This document shows positions 53,586 through 62,844 of a stretch of DNA of 64,000 nt, in pieces. Origin of the DNA: Petrimonas sulfuriphila (lineage in GTDB: Bacteria > Bacteroidota > Bacteroidia > Bacteroidales > Dysgonomonadaceae); the NCBI GenBank assembly GCA_038561985.1, contig CP073276.1, forward strand, positions 558,001 through 622,000, in the 5' to 3' direction. The notes beneath the pieces are model-generated. The model worked only from the letters and a program-made list of their open reading frames with translations. It did no database searches and was not told the origin of the DNA. The position numbers and the translations under genes are program-made. The first letter of the stretch is position 1; the number at the start of each line of letters is the position of its first letter.

Positions 53586-53885
53586 ATGAATGGTTTGAGA
53601 AATATTAAAATCGACATTGACAAGACTATGAATACGAGCTGCGATGATTTTTTTATCAACAAGGAAGTCAGGAATAACCACATAGACGGAAGCACCTTGC
53701 TCCTGCCTCGGGCAGAAAGAATTATTGAACAATTAAAAGGTCTCTCACCGTATGTAGAAAAGACACTCATTTACCAGTACATCGGATTGAGGAACAAACC
53801 GGAAAGCCCTGTTTTTCAGGACCTACCAAATCTCTCTTCTCATGTTAAGGATCGAAGAAAACCCATTAAAGAAATAAACTTATAA
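53586..53885 (+). CDS. small hypothetical protein
   Basis: This 99-residue frame fills a 339-bp gap between the esterase and the NAGPA gene. It is preceded by AGGGGACAGA, an acceptable ribosome-binding site, and ends 4 bp before the next start codon. It has no signal peptide or membrane segment, is basic at the C-terminus and contains DGSTLLLPRAERIIEQLKG. I recognise no family. It may be a small cytosolic or regulatory protein, or the remnant of a larger gene. Spacing favours translation, while lack of export signal sets it apart from its neighbours. Confidence 0.45.
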   Translation: MNGLRNIKIDIDKTMNTSCDDFFINKEVRNNHIDGSTLLLPRAERIIEQLKGLSPYVEKTLIYQYIGLRNKPESPVFQDLPNLSSHVKDRRKPIKEINL

Positions 53886-53889
53886 TTCT

Positions 53890-55134
53890 ATGAAACGTAT
53901 ATTATTTAGCATTACCATTTTGTCTTGGATGCTTTTTAGCTGTTCAGACAAGAGTAAAGAGAACGAATTTGATTTCAGGTATGTCACGAACCTTGAAGTA
54001 CTTTCACACAAAGTGCTGGATGTGAAGATTGATAACTTTAAGAAAACAGTGTATCTATTATTTGAACGAGGCCAGGACTTTTCGAAAGTAGAAATAAAAT
54101 TAACGTTAGCCAATAATGTGGAAATGGTAAAACCACAAACCACAACCGCGACTTATAATTTGACTGACAAAACGGAAATTCAACTGAAAAAGAGCAACGA
54201 AATTGTCACTTTCAACGTAATTGTACGCTATAAATCTACGCCTCTCGTTCTATCTTCTTCCGACTGGGAAAAGAAGGATAATTTTGGCAATCTTCCGGAA
54301 TACATATCGGTGTATAAATATAAAAAAGACATTTCGGGAAAATTAGTTCAGGCATATATAGCCGTAGCGGATGTGAGCGAAGGCAATGCAAAATTCAAGA
54401 TTTTGGGTGAAAAACAAGGTTCGCATACCCCAAAACAGTTTTATGATGCAAACTCATCCCCTAAAGTTGTTATGAATGGAGGATATTTTTGGTCGGGAAC
54501 TTCGCTGGGGTTAATGATAAAAAACGGGGTAACGATATCAAAAATAGAAACGGTAACAACCCGAAAATATAATGGTGCAGACGCGTATTATTATCCCACC
54601 ACAGGCGCTTTCGGGATGGAAAGCAACGGCACATTTTCCGCCCAATGGGTATATCACTCAAACAACACATTATATGCTTATCCTGCACCTGCACCCAACA
54701 AATCCGGCGAAAAACCTCTTCCTATTCCTTCAGCCGATTTTCCTGAAGGCGCAGTAGGATGGCAACCTAAAGAGGCCATCAGCGCCGGTCCGTTATTAAT
54801 CAAAAAGGGGGAATATAAGAATTTATGGGAAAACGAATTATTTGATGAAGCAAGCGGTGTAGGGCCTACTTATAACAATCCTCGTTCCGCAATTGCATAT
54901 CACCCCAATGGTCACGTCATTTTTTTCGTATGCGAAGGGAGAAATAAAACACCCAACACACCGGGGCTAACCTTGAAAAATGTAGCGGATCTATTGCTTG
55001 AGATTGGTTGTTCCGAAGCGATAAATTTAGATGGAGGCGGTTCATCGTGCATGCTGATTAACGGTAAAGAAACCATCATTCCGAGCGATAAAAACGGACA
55101 ACGGGCAGTAACAAACGCGGTAGCAATTTATTAA
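53890..55134 (+). CDS. phosphodiester glycosidase (NAGPA-domain) lipoprotein
   Basis: The 414-residue lipoprotein (signal ILSWMLFSC) has an N-terminal Ig-like region resembling DUF5018 (about 25-110) and a C-terminal NAGPA domain (about 150-414). NAGPA landmarks include VVMNGGYFW, GAFGMESNG, SAGPLLIKKGE, NNPRSAIAYHPNG and the signature INLDGGGSSCML. NAGPA family members hydrolyse GlcNAc-1-phosphodiester bonds (the 'uncovering enzyme' of lysosomal targeting is the eukaryotic member). The bacterial target could be a sugar-1-phosphate-linked polymer or a phosphodiester modification. Activity is inferred from family. Confidence 0.87.
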   Translation: MKRILFSITILSWMLFSCSDKSKENEFDFRYVTNLEVLSHKVLDVKIDNFKKTVYLLFERGQDFSKVEIKLTLANNVEMVKPQTTTATYNLTDKTEIQLKKSNEIVTFNVIVRYKSTPLVLSSSDWEKKDNFGNLPEYISVYKYKKDISGKLVQAYIAVADVSEGNAKFKILGEKQGSHTPKQFYDANSSPKVVMNGGYFWSGTSLGLMIKNGVTISKIETVTTRKYNGADAYYYPTTGAFGMESNGTFSAQWVYHSNNTLYAYPAPAPNKSGEKPLPIPSADFPEGAVGWQPKEAISAGPLLIKKGEYKNLWENELFDEASGVGPTYNNPRSAIAYHPNGHVIFFVCEGRNKTPNTPGLTLKNVADLLLEIGCSEAINLDGGGSSCMLINGKETIIPSDKNGQRAVTNAVAIY

Positions 55135-55152
55135 GCGTATATTTTAATCATT

Positions 55153-56226
55153 ATGAAGAAATATTATATTTTTATTTTGTGCATAATGTTAGCCGTTTCC
55201 GGTTATACTCAAACACAATATTACAATGCTTTAAAATTTCCTCTTCTCGGAAAAATTACCGACACCACCGAAACACACTACGAACGCCTTCCTGCTTACT
55301 TAAAAACCATTTGTCGCCCTCAATTGTGGCAACTCGGTAAAAATACATCGGGACTTGCGTTGCGTTTTCGTAGCAACTCCACGCAAATTTCCGCCAAATG
55401 GGATCTCCTTGGAGACGTAAATATGAACCATATGACCGCCACCGGAATAAAAGGGTTGGATTTGTATGCATGGAACGGGAAATCGTGGCAATTTGTCAAT
55501 ACCGCGCGTCCGGTGGCAAAAAACAACGAACAGGTCATCATTTCCAATATGCTTCCCAAAGAGCGGGAATACCTGCTTTATCTCCCGCTTTACGACAGAG
55601 TAACCGATATATCCATCGGCATTGATTCCACCGCGTTTATCGATGTACCCAATTTGCCTTATCCATCCACAAAAAATCCCATCGTATGTTACGGCACAAG
55701 CATTACGCAGGGTGGTTGCGCTACGCGCGCAGGAATGTCGTACACCAATATTCTTGAACGCCGATTAAACCGAGAAGTTATCAATCTCGGATTCAGCGGA
55801 AACGGACAATTGGATTACGAAATCGCGGAACTGATGGGTCGTCGCACCGATGCCGGACTTTTCATCCTCGATTTTATCCCGAACGTAACCCTCGAACAAG
55901 TCCGCGATAAAACGGCGACATTTGTAAAGAAGCTGCGCACACATAATCCGCAAATTCCTATTCTGTTTGTCGAATCCATTCTTTTTCCGCATTCCGCGTT
56001 CGATGTAAAAATGTACAAAACCGTTACGGATAAAAACAAAGCGTTGTGCCAGGAATACCAAAAGCTGCAAGAAGAAGGATATAAAAACCTTTATTATCTT
56101 TCGGCTGAAAACCTGATTGGCAAAGATGAGGAAACCACCGTTGACGGCATTCATCTGACCGATTTGGGATTTATCCGTTTTGCGGATGAATTGCAAAAGG
56201 CACTGCATAAAATCAAAAACCGATAA
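55153..56226 (+). CDS. SGNH/GDSL hydrolase with jelly-roll N-terminal domain
   Basis: This 357-residue secreted protein has a signal (ILCIMLAVSGYTQ). A GxDLY-type N-terminal beta domain contains GIKGLDLYAW. The catalytic SGNH domain follows with YGTSITQGG (Ser), NLGFSGNGQ (Gly and Asn) and DGIHLTDLG (Asp/His). It is a lipase/esterase-fold enzyme, probably removing acyl groups from sugars. With the CE7-like esterase, it is the second esterase in the PUL, which points to an acylated substrate. Gap to the next gene is short. Confidence 0.88.
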   Translation: MKKYYIFILCIMLAVSGYTQTQYYNALKFPLLGKITDTTETHYERLPAYLKTICRPQLWQLGKNTSGLALRFRSNSTQISAKWDLLGDVNMNHMTATGIKGLDLYAWNGKSWQFVNTARPVAKNNEQVIISNMLPKEREYLLYLPLYDRVTDISIGIDSTAFIDVPNLPYPSTKNPIVCYGTSITQGGCATRAGMSYTNILERRLNREVINLGFSGNGQLDYEIAELMGRRTDAGLFILDFIPNVTLEQVRDKTATFVKKLRTHNPQIPILFVESILFPHSAFDVKMYKTVTDKNKALCQEYQKLQEEGYKNLYYLSAENLIGKDEETTVDGIHLTDLGFIRFADELQKALHKIKNR

Positions 56227-56248
56227 GCATTCAATAGCAACAAAAAAT

Positions 56249-58123
56249 ATGTCAAAAATGTCAATAAAAACAGGAATTATTTTTAGTATCCTTCTTACAG
56301 CTTTCATCACTCAAAGCTGTACAAAAAACAATCCATCGTCGCCCGACGTACTCATTATCGGCGGCGGAACAAGCGGCGTGAGCGCCGGCATATATTCGGC
56401 ACGCATGGGCGTACAAACCATGATTATCGAAGAATCGGAATGGTTGGGCGGAATGCTCACAAGCGCCGGCGTAAGCGCAGTGGATGGGAATTATCGACTT
56501 CCGAGCGGCTTTTGGGGCGAATTTAAGGATTCGCTCACAAATTATTACGGCGGTGCGGAAGCGGTGAATACAGGTTGGGTAAGCAACGTTCTGTTCGAAC
56601 CTTCCGTGGGGAATAAAATTTTACAGCGTATTGCCGCAAAGGAAAAAAATCTGAATATTCACTTCAAAAGCAAGCTCATATCCATAAAGAAAGAGAACGA
56701 TAAATGGATAGTGACGGTTGAAACGCCTGAAAAAACACTTACACTTCATCCCAAAATTGTCATTGACGCGACCGAACTGGGCGATGTGGCGCTTCAATGT
56801 GGCGTGAAATATGATGTTGGGATGGAAAGCCGCGAAATAACGCAGGAAGATGTCGCGCCCGAAAAAGCCAACGATGTCATTCAAGACCTCACATACGTAG
56901 CCATTCTCAAAGATTACGGCAAAGACGTAACCATCGCCCAACCCGAAGGCTACGACCCCAACGAGTTCGCCTGCTCGTGTGAAAATCCGCTGTGCACACA
57001 CCCCAATCCGCTGAACGTATTGTGGTCGAAAGATAAAATGATTGCGTATGGCGAATTGCCGAATAGGAAATATATGATAAACTGGCCCATCGAAGGCAAC
57101 GATTTTTTCCTGAACTTAATCGGCAAAACGGATGCGGAACGCAAAGAGGCGTTGAAAAAAGCAAAAAACCACACGCTTTGTTTCGTTTATTTCATTCAAA
57201 AAGAATTGGGCATGAACACGCTTGGTTTGGCGGATGATGAATTTCCAACCGAAGATAAACTGCCGTTCATTCCCTATCATCGCGAATCACTACGTATACA
57301 CGGTTTGGTGCGTTTCACGCTCAATCACATTATGCAGCCTTACACGCAGCCCGAAAAGCTATACCGCACGTGCATCGCCGTGGGCGATTATCCGGTGGAT
57401 CATCATCACGGAAAATACCCCGAATGGGAAAGCCTGCCACACCTGTATTTCCATCCCGTTCCGTCGTATGGATTGCCGTTAGGCGTGATAATTCCTCAGG
57501 ATGTGAAAGGATTAATCGTTGCCGAAAAATCAATTTCCGTTTCCAACATCATTAACGGCACCACGCGTTTGCAACCGGTTGTATTGCAAATCGGGCAGGC
57601 GGCAGGCGTATTGGCAGCGTTGGCAGTAAAAAATAAAACCGACCTCGAAAACGTTTCCGTGCGCGAAATCCAGAAAACCCTTCTCTCGCAAGGCAATTAT
57701 TTGTTGCCCTATTTGGATGTGGAAAAAGAAAATCCGCTTTTCCTGCCCTTGCAGCGAATAGGCGCCACCGGAATCTTACAAGGCACCGGCAAAAACGAAG
57801 GATGGGCAAACCAAACGTGGTTCAGGGTAAACGACCCGGTTTTGTACTCGGAACTTAGCGGATTGAAAGATGTGTATCCCTCTGTGGATTTCCCGGGCAG
57901 CGACACGCCTCTCACGTTGAATAATCTACTTGATTTAATAAAAAAAATCAATCAAAAAGAAACGGATTTAACAGACAAATCAAAAGAAATATTCACTACT
58001 TTTGGTTTTGCTGATGTTGATGCGAACAAGCAACTTACACGTGCCGAAGCTGCCGTGCTGATTGACCAAATTTTGAACCCGTTTGAAAAAGAAATCGACA
58101 TAAAAGGACATTATAAAAATTAA
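56249..58123 (+). CDS. FAD-dependent oxidoreductase with SLH-like C-terminus
   Basis: This 624-residue lipoprotein-type enzyme (signal ILLTAFITQSC) belongs to the FAD_oxidored (PF12831) family. The dinucleotide motif is VLIIGGGTSGVSAG, followed by EWLGGMLTSAGVSAVDG, and a further flavin-binding segment near IGQAAGVLAAL. The C-terminal 110 residues contain two S-layer-homology-like stretches, ending FADVDANKQLTRAEAAVLID. In PULs, this family is often annotated as FAD oxidoreductase or 'xanthan lyase', with unclear activity. The ATG at 56249 is preferred since the longer frame begins inside the preceding gene. It might oxidise a sugar ring or remove an oxidised group. Confidence 0.82.
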   Translation: MSKMSIKTGIIFSILLTAFITQSCTKNNPSSPDVLIIGGGTSGVSAGIYSARMGVQTMIIEESEWLGGMLTSAGVSAVDGNYRLPSGFWGEFKDSLTNYYGGAEAVNTGWVSNVLFEPSVGNKILQRIAAKEKNLNIHFKSKLISIKKENDKWIVTVETPEKTLTLHPKIVIDATELGDVALQCGVKYDVGMESREITQEDVAPEKANDVIQDLTYVAILKDYGKDVTIAQPEGYDPNEFACSCENPLCTHPNPLNVLWSKDKMIAYGELPNRKYMINWPIEGNDFFLNLIGKTDAERKEALKKAKNHTLCFVYFIQKELGMNTLGLADDEFPTEDKLPFIPYHRESLRIHGLVRFTLNHIMQPYTQPEKLYRTCIAVGDYPVDHHHGKYPEWESLPHLYFHPVPSYGLPLGVIIPQDVKGLIVAEKSISVSNIINGTTRLQPVVLQIGQAAGVLAALAVKNKTDLENVSVREIQKTLLSQGNYLLPYLDVEKENPLFLPLQRIGATGILQGTGKNEGWANQTWFRVNDPVLYSELSGLKDVYPSVDFPGSDTPLTLNNLLDLIKKINQKETDLTDKSKEIFTTFGFADVDANKQLTRAEAAVLIDQILNPFEKEIDIKGHYKN

Positions 58124-58128
58124 GTAAT

Positions 58129-59244
58129 ATGAATTTACAAAAAAATAACCGCCGCGATTTTCTCAAGAAAGCAGCGTTAGCAAGCGCTTCCATGGCAGCA
58201 ATGCCCGCTATTTCGATGGGGGCACAAAATAATACTGTACAAAAAGGCAAGTCTATCTACATAGAAAAAGACACGAGCCTACACAGTAAATTAATTGTTC
58301 CTAAAAATAACGGCTTAAGGATTACCGGCACATTTTTGGACGAAATTTCGCACGACATCCCGCATCAAAATTGGGGCGAAGCCGAATGGGACCTTGACTT
58401 CCAATATATGAAAGCAATCGGTATCGATACCGTCATCATGATTCGTTCGGGTTACAAAAAATTTATCACCTATCCTTCACAATATCTCTTGGGCAAAGGG
58501 TGCTTTATGCCTTCTGTCGACTTGCTGGACATGTACTTGAGATTGGCAGAAAAACACGGCATGAAATTCTACTTTGGGCTCTATGACTCAGGTCATTACT
58601 GGGCCACAGGGGATATGACGCACGAGATTGAAGACAACAAATACGTAATCGATGAGGTGTGGAAAAACTACGGCGAAAAATACAAAAGCTTTGGAGGCTG
58701 GTACGTAAGTGGCGAAATCAGCCGTGCTACCAAAGGTGCTATCGGCGCCTTCTATGCGATGGGAAAACAATGTAAAGATGTGTCCGGTGGTCTACCCACA
58801 TTTATTTCACCTTGGATCGACGGCAAGAAAGCGGTAGCGGCGAGCGGTACAACCCTCTCTAAGGAAGCAGCCGTATCCGTTCAGCAACACGAAAAAGAGT
58901 GGGATGAAATTTTTGCGGGTATCCACGAAGTGGTAGATGCAGTGGCTTTTCAAGATGGACATATCGACTACGATGAGCTGGATGCATTCTTTACCGTGAA
59001 CAAAAAGCTGGCCGACAAGTATGGCATGAAATGCTGGACAAACGCAGAGTCATTCGACCGCGATATGCCCATCAAGTTCTTACCCATCAAATTTGACAAG
59101 CTGCGCATGAAACTAGAAGCCGCACAACGTTGCGGGTACGACAAAGCCATCACTTTTGAGTTTTCTCACTTTATGAGCCCACAATCGGCTTATGCTCAGG
59201 CAGGGAACCTTTACAACAGATACAAAGAATACTTCAACTTATAA
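58129..59244 (+). CDS. DUF4434-type TIM-barrel protein, copy 2
   Basis: The 371-residue paralogue of the 35641-36753 protein has a Tat-like signal (NNRRDFLKKAALASASMAAM). It shares FLDEISHDIPHQNWG, TVIMIRSG, YFGLYDSGHYW, GWYVSGEIS and TFEFSHFMSPQSAYAQ with that copy. It lacks the lipobox Cys of copy 1, so it may be soluble in the periplasm while copy 1 is lipid-anchored. It lies 5 bp after the FAD oxidoreductase gene and 5 bp before the transporter gene. Function is not established, but a glycosidase-like role in the same pathway is plausible. Confidence 0.8.
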   Translation: MNLQKNNRRDFLKKAALASASMAAMPAISMGAQNNTVQKGKSIYIEKDTSLHSKLIVPKNNGLRITGTFLDEISHDIPHQNWGEAEWDLDFQYMKAIGIDTVIMIRSGYKKFITYPSQYLLGKGCFMPSVDLLDMYLRLAEKHGMKFYFGLYDSGHYWATGDMTHEIEDNKYVIDEVWKNYGEKYKSFGGWYVSGEISRATKGAIGAFYAMGKQCKDVSGGLPTFISPWIDGKKAVAASGTTLSKEAAVSVQQHEKEWDEIFAGIHEVVDAVAFQDGHIDYDELDAFFTVNKKLADKYGMKCWTNAESFDRDMPIKFLPIKFDKLRMKLEAAQRCGYDKAITFEFSHFMSPQSAYAQAGNLYNRYKEYFNL

Positions 59245-59249
59245 GCAGC

Positions 59250-60656
59250 ATGAGCAACGTTAACAACATAGGCTATGTCACCTTCCTATCGGTCGTAGCA
59301 GCTCTAGGCGGTTTTCTGTTCGGGTACGATACCGCGGTAATTTCCGGTACTGTTTCGCAGGTTTCAACCCAATTTTCACTCACATCGCTACAAAGCGGCT
59401 GGTACGTAGGATGTGCTTTGGTAGGTTCAATCATAGGTGTACTCTTTGCCGGCACGTTGAGTGACGGCTTTGGCCGAAAAAGGACCATGATCCTCTCTGC
59501 CATCCTCTTCACGCTATCTGCTGTGGGCTGTGCCATTTCATCCAACCTCGACCAGTTGGTGCTTTATCGCATTATTGGCGGGGTAGGCATCGGGATAGTA
59601 TCTATCGTCTGTCCATTGTATATTTCGGAAGTTTCACCGGCATCACACCGGGGACGCATGGTATCGCTATACCAGCTTGCTGTAACCGTAGGTTTTCTCG
59701 GAGCTTACCTGATGAACTACTTCTTACTCGATTTGTCGGTAGATTTCTCATCCCACAATGCGCTATTACAGAAGATATTTGGCACTGAAGTCTGGCGGGG
59801 TATGCTTGGTGCTGAAACATTACCCGCATTGATGTTCTTCTTGATCATCTTTCTAATCCCGGAAAGCCCCAGGTGGTTGCTTGTAAAAGGCCAGGAAAGC
59901 AAAGCCGTTTCTATTTTTTCCAAGATTTACAACAACACTTCGGTGATCGCACATCAGATCAACGAAACGAAATCGATGTTGCAATCAGAAAGAAAGTCAG
60001 ACTGGAAAATATTGCTCACTCCGGGTATCTTCCGTGCAGTAATCATCGGTGTTGCCATTGCTATGCTGGGCCAATTTATGGGTGTGAATGCTGTATTGTA
60101 TTACGGGCCTTCCATCTTTGAAACCAGTGGCCTCTCTAGCGGAGACTCCCTTTTCTATCAATCACTTATCGGCATGGTAAATATGGGAACAAGTGTACTG
60201 GCACTCCTGATCATCGACAAGATTGGACGTAAAAAACTGGTATATGTTGGAGTTTCCGGCATGGTCATATCACTTCTCCTGATTGGTTTTTACTTTATGA
60301 TGGGCAAATCGTTAGGACTGTCGAGCATCTTCTTGCTGGTTTGCTTTTTGCTCTACATTTTTTTTACTGCCGGATCTATCAGTGCCGTTATCTTCGTATT
60401 CCTTTCGGAGATGTACCCCACCCAAATCCGTGGCACGGCTATGTCTATCGCAGGATTGTCGCTTTGGGTAGGGACCTACCTCATCGGGCAGCTTACACCT
60501 TGGATGCTCGACACGCTTACACCTGCCGGCACTTTCTTTCTCTTCGCCTTTATGTGTCTTCCCTACATGTTAATTGTGTGGAAATTGATGCCGGAAACAG
60601 CCGGCAAATCACTGGAAGATATCGAAAGGTATTGGCTAAAATCAAAAAAAGGATAA
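59250..60656 (+). CDS. MFS sugar transporter (sugar porter family)
   Basis: This 468-residue inner-membrane protein has 12 predicted transmembrane segments and sugar-porter marks GGFLFGYDTAVISG, DGFGRKRTM (D-x-x-x-R/K-x-x), PESPRWLLVKG, DKIGRKKL and the closing PETAGKSLEDIE. It would bring the monosaccharide product into the cytoplasm by proton symport. It resembles the XylE/AraE type more than the sialate NanT type. It is the last gene before a hairpin terminator, so the operon probably ends here. Confidence 0.92.
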   Translation: MSNVNNIGYVTFLSVVAALGGFLFGYDTAVISGTVSQVSTQFSLTSLQSGWYVGCALVGSIIGVLFAGTLSDGFGRKRTMILSAILFTLSAVGCAISSNLDQLVLYRIIGGVGIGIVSIVCPLYISEVSPASHRGRMVSLYQLAVTVGFLGAYLMNYFLLDLSVDFSSHNALLQKIFGTEVWRGMLGAETLPALMFFLIIFLIPESPRWLLVKGQESKAVSIFSKIYNNTSVIAHQINETKSMLQSERKSDWKILLTPGIFRAVIIGVAIAMLGQFMGVNAVLYYGPSIFETSGLSSGDSLFYQSLIGMVNMGTSVLALLIIDKIGRKKLVYVGVSGMVISLLLIGFYFMMGKSLGLSSIFLLVCFLLYIFFTAGSISAVIFVFLSEMYPTQIRGTAMSIAGLSLWVGTYLIGQLTPWMLDTLTPAGTFFLFAFMCLPYMLIVWKLMPETAGKSLEDIERYWLKSKKG

Positions 60657-60694
60657 GCAAATACCCTGATACTGAATATATCATAAATTTAGTT

Positions 60695-60738
60695 GAACCC
60701 AAGGATAGAGGTAATTATTTATCGCTATCTTTGGGTTC
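60695..60738 (+). terminator. hairpin after the MFS gene
   Basis: A 14-bp stem pairs GAACCCAAGGATAG (60695-60708) with CTATCTTTGGGTTC (60725-60738) with one G.T wobble across a 16-nt loop. Only TT follows before AATTAATA, so the T-run is weak. It probably works as a terminator or an mRNA 3'-end stabiliser and separates the main PUL from the GH20 gene. Confidence 0.7.
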
Positions 60739-60789
60739 TTAATTAATATCCTTCCCCACCCGGTGGATAGAATCGACAAGACCCAGCTT

Positions 60790-62835
60790 ATGAATAACGT
60801 ACAGTTGACTGATTTGCACACGCCTCCGCGTCGCCGCAAACCCATAACCTTTTGGGCAACATCAAATACCAATAAACAGATAGTCGGATCCAACCCTTTT
60901 CTGCTACTGCTTTCTTTGCTGTTTCTCTCCTGTTCTCCCGTAAAGGGAGATTGTACACCCGTAATAGTGCCTAAACCGCAACAGATAAATTTCAACAGGA
61001 AAGAAAACCACCTGCTTTTCAATGGCAAGGTAGATGAAGACTGCTTGTATGCAGTACTTGTGGATAGTATCCCCGAAGCAACTATCAATCCCGATGAAGC
61101 CTATCGCCTCAGAATTACGCCCGACAGCATCCTGATCGAAGCCACTACCGAAAAAGGTATCTATTGGGCGTGGCAAACGCTGGCGCAAATAGTGGAATCA
61201 TCCGATGGGAACTCGGTTCCTGCTCTCGAAATTACCGACTGGCCCGCTTTCCGTATCCGGGGATTTATGCACGATGTGGGGCGCAGCTACATATCGGTTG
61301 ATGAAATCAAAAAACATATCCGTTTGTTGTCAAAGTTCAAGATCAACGTTTTCCACTGGCACCTGACCGAAAACCAGGGATGGCGGCTGGAGAGCAACGT
61401 TTTTCCGCAACTTAACGATCCTGTCCATTACGAGCGCCATCACGCACAATATTATACCGTAGCCCAGGCACACGAAATTGCCGAATATTGTCGCCAACAC
61501 AACATGCTGCTGATTCCGGAGATCGATATGCCCGGTCACAGCGCTGCCTTTGTGCGGGCCATCGGACACGACATGCAATCGCCTGAGGGAATGAAAGTAC
61601 TGAAGCGATTGATGGAGGAAATCTGTACCGAAGTGTTTCCCGATGCACCCTGGATCCATATCGGAACCGATGAAGTGCAGTTCACCAACCCCTCCTTTGT
61701 CCCGGAAATGGTGGCACACGTCCGGGGGCTTGGCAAAAAGGTGATCTCCTGGAACCCCGGATGGGCATACAGGTCCGGGGAGATTGATGCCACACAGCTC
61801 TGGAGTTACCGCGGCAAAGCGCAACCGGGTATTCCCGCGATCGACTCCCGGTTCCACTACATCAACCACTTCGATGCGTTCGGCGACATCGTAGCACTAT
61901 ACAATAGCCGCATCGCCGATGCAGAAAAGGGATCCGACGACATCGCCGGCGGGATTGTCGCTGTCTGGAACGACCGTCTTTTACCCAACGATGAACAAAT
62001 AGTACTGCAAAACAACTTCTACCCCTTAATGCTTGCCTTTGCCGAGCGGACCTGGTGCGGTGGCGGGAGTGAGTATTTCGACAAAAACGGGACTATCCTG
62101 CCAACCGACGAGAACGACGCAGTTTTCAACGGTTTTGTCGATTTCGAGAAGCGGATGCTCTGGCACAAAAAACACACATTCACCGATGAGCCATTTGCCT
62201 ACGTAAAACAAACCAACGTAAAGTGGCGGATTACCGACGCTTTCCCGAATGATGGCGATCTGTTGAAATCGTTTCCGCCCGAGACCGGAATTGACGACAC
62301 CTATGAATACAACGGAATCGGATACGGTTCGCACAATGCCACCGGGGCGGGAATTTACCTGCGCCACGTGTGGGGAAAAACCGTACCTGCTTTCTATAAA
62401 AACCCGCAAGAAAACCACACGGCATATGCTTATACGTGGGTTTGGTCGCCCAAAGCGCAAACGGTCGGGCTATGGACTTCCACTCAGGATTACAGCCGCT
62501 CCGAGTCCGACCTGCCACCGCCACGGGGGAAGTGGGATTACCGGGAAAGTCGTATTTACGTGAATAACAATGAGATCATGCCACCCGTTTGGGAAAATAC
62601 CCATACCGGCAGAACAAACGAAATAACGCTGAAAAACGAAAATTTCCAGGCCCGCCCACCCATTCCGGTAGAACTGAACAAGGGATGGAACAGCGTTTTG
62701 CTAAAACTTCCCGTTGGAACGTTCAGTTCGTCCGGGGTGCGTTTACAGAAATGGATGTTCACGTTTGTCTTTGTGACTCCGGACGGAAAAGATGCGGTGG
62801 AGGAACTGGTATATAGTCCGGACAGGAAAAAATAG
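60790..62835 (+). CDS. GH20 beta-N-acetylhexosaminidase
   Basis: The 681-residue protein hydrolyses terminal beta-linked GlcNAc or GalNAc. It has a GH20b domain followed by the catalytic barrel: FRIRGFMHDVGRSYIS, FHWHLTENQGWRLES, PEIDMPGHSAA and HIGTDEVQF (Asp-Glu catalytic pair). The C-terminal 180 residues hold beta domains. The lipoprotein signal (FLLLLSLLFLSC) lies some 40 residues after this ATG, longer than usual, and a still longer GTG start at 60763 exists. The gene comes after a terminator-like hairpin and before the mutarotase gene. Confidence 0.92.
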   Translation: MNNVQLTDLHTPPRRRKPITFWATSNTNKQIVGSNPFLLLLSLLFLSCSPVKGDCTPVIVPKPQQINFNRKENHLLFNGKVDEDCLYAVLVDSIPEATINPDEAYRLRITPDSILIEATTEKGIYWAWQTLAQIVESSDGNSVPALEITDWPAFRIRGFMHDVGRSYISVDEIKKHIRLLSKFKINVFHWHLTENQGWRLESNVFPQLNDPVHYERHHAQYYTVAQAHEIAEYCRQHNMLLIPEIDMPGHSAAFVRAIGHDMQSPEGMKVLKRLMEEICTEVFPDAPWIHIGTDEVQFTNPSFVPEMVAHVRGLGKKVISWNPGWAYRSGEIDATQLWSYRGKAQPGIPAIDSRFHYINHFDAFGDIVALYNSRIADAEKGSDDIAGGIVAVWNDRLLPNDEQIVLQNNFYPLMLAFAERTWCGGGSEYFDKNGTILPTDENDAVFNGFVDFEKRMLWHKKHTFTDEPFAYVKQTNVKWRITDAFPNDGDLLKSFPPETGIDDTYEYNGIGYGSHNATGAGIYLRHVWGKTVPAFYKNPQENHTAYAYTWVWSPKAQTVGLWTSTQDYSRSESDLPPPRGKWDYRESRIYVNNNEIMPPVWENTHTGRTNEITLKNENFQARPPIPVELNKGWNSVLLKLPVGTFSSSGVRLQKWMFTFVFVTPDGKDAVEELVYSPDRKK

Positions 62836-62844
62836 AATTAACAC

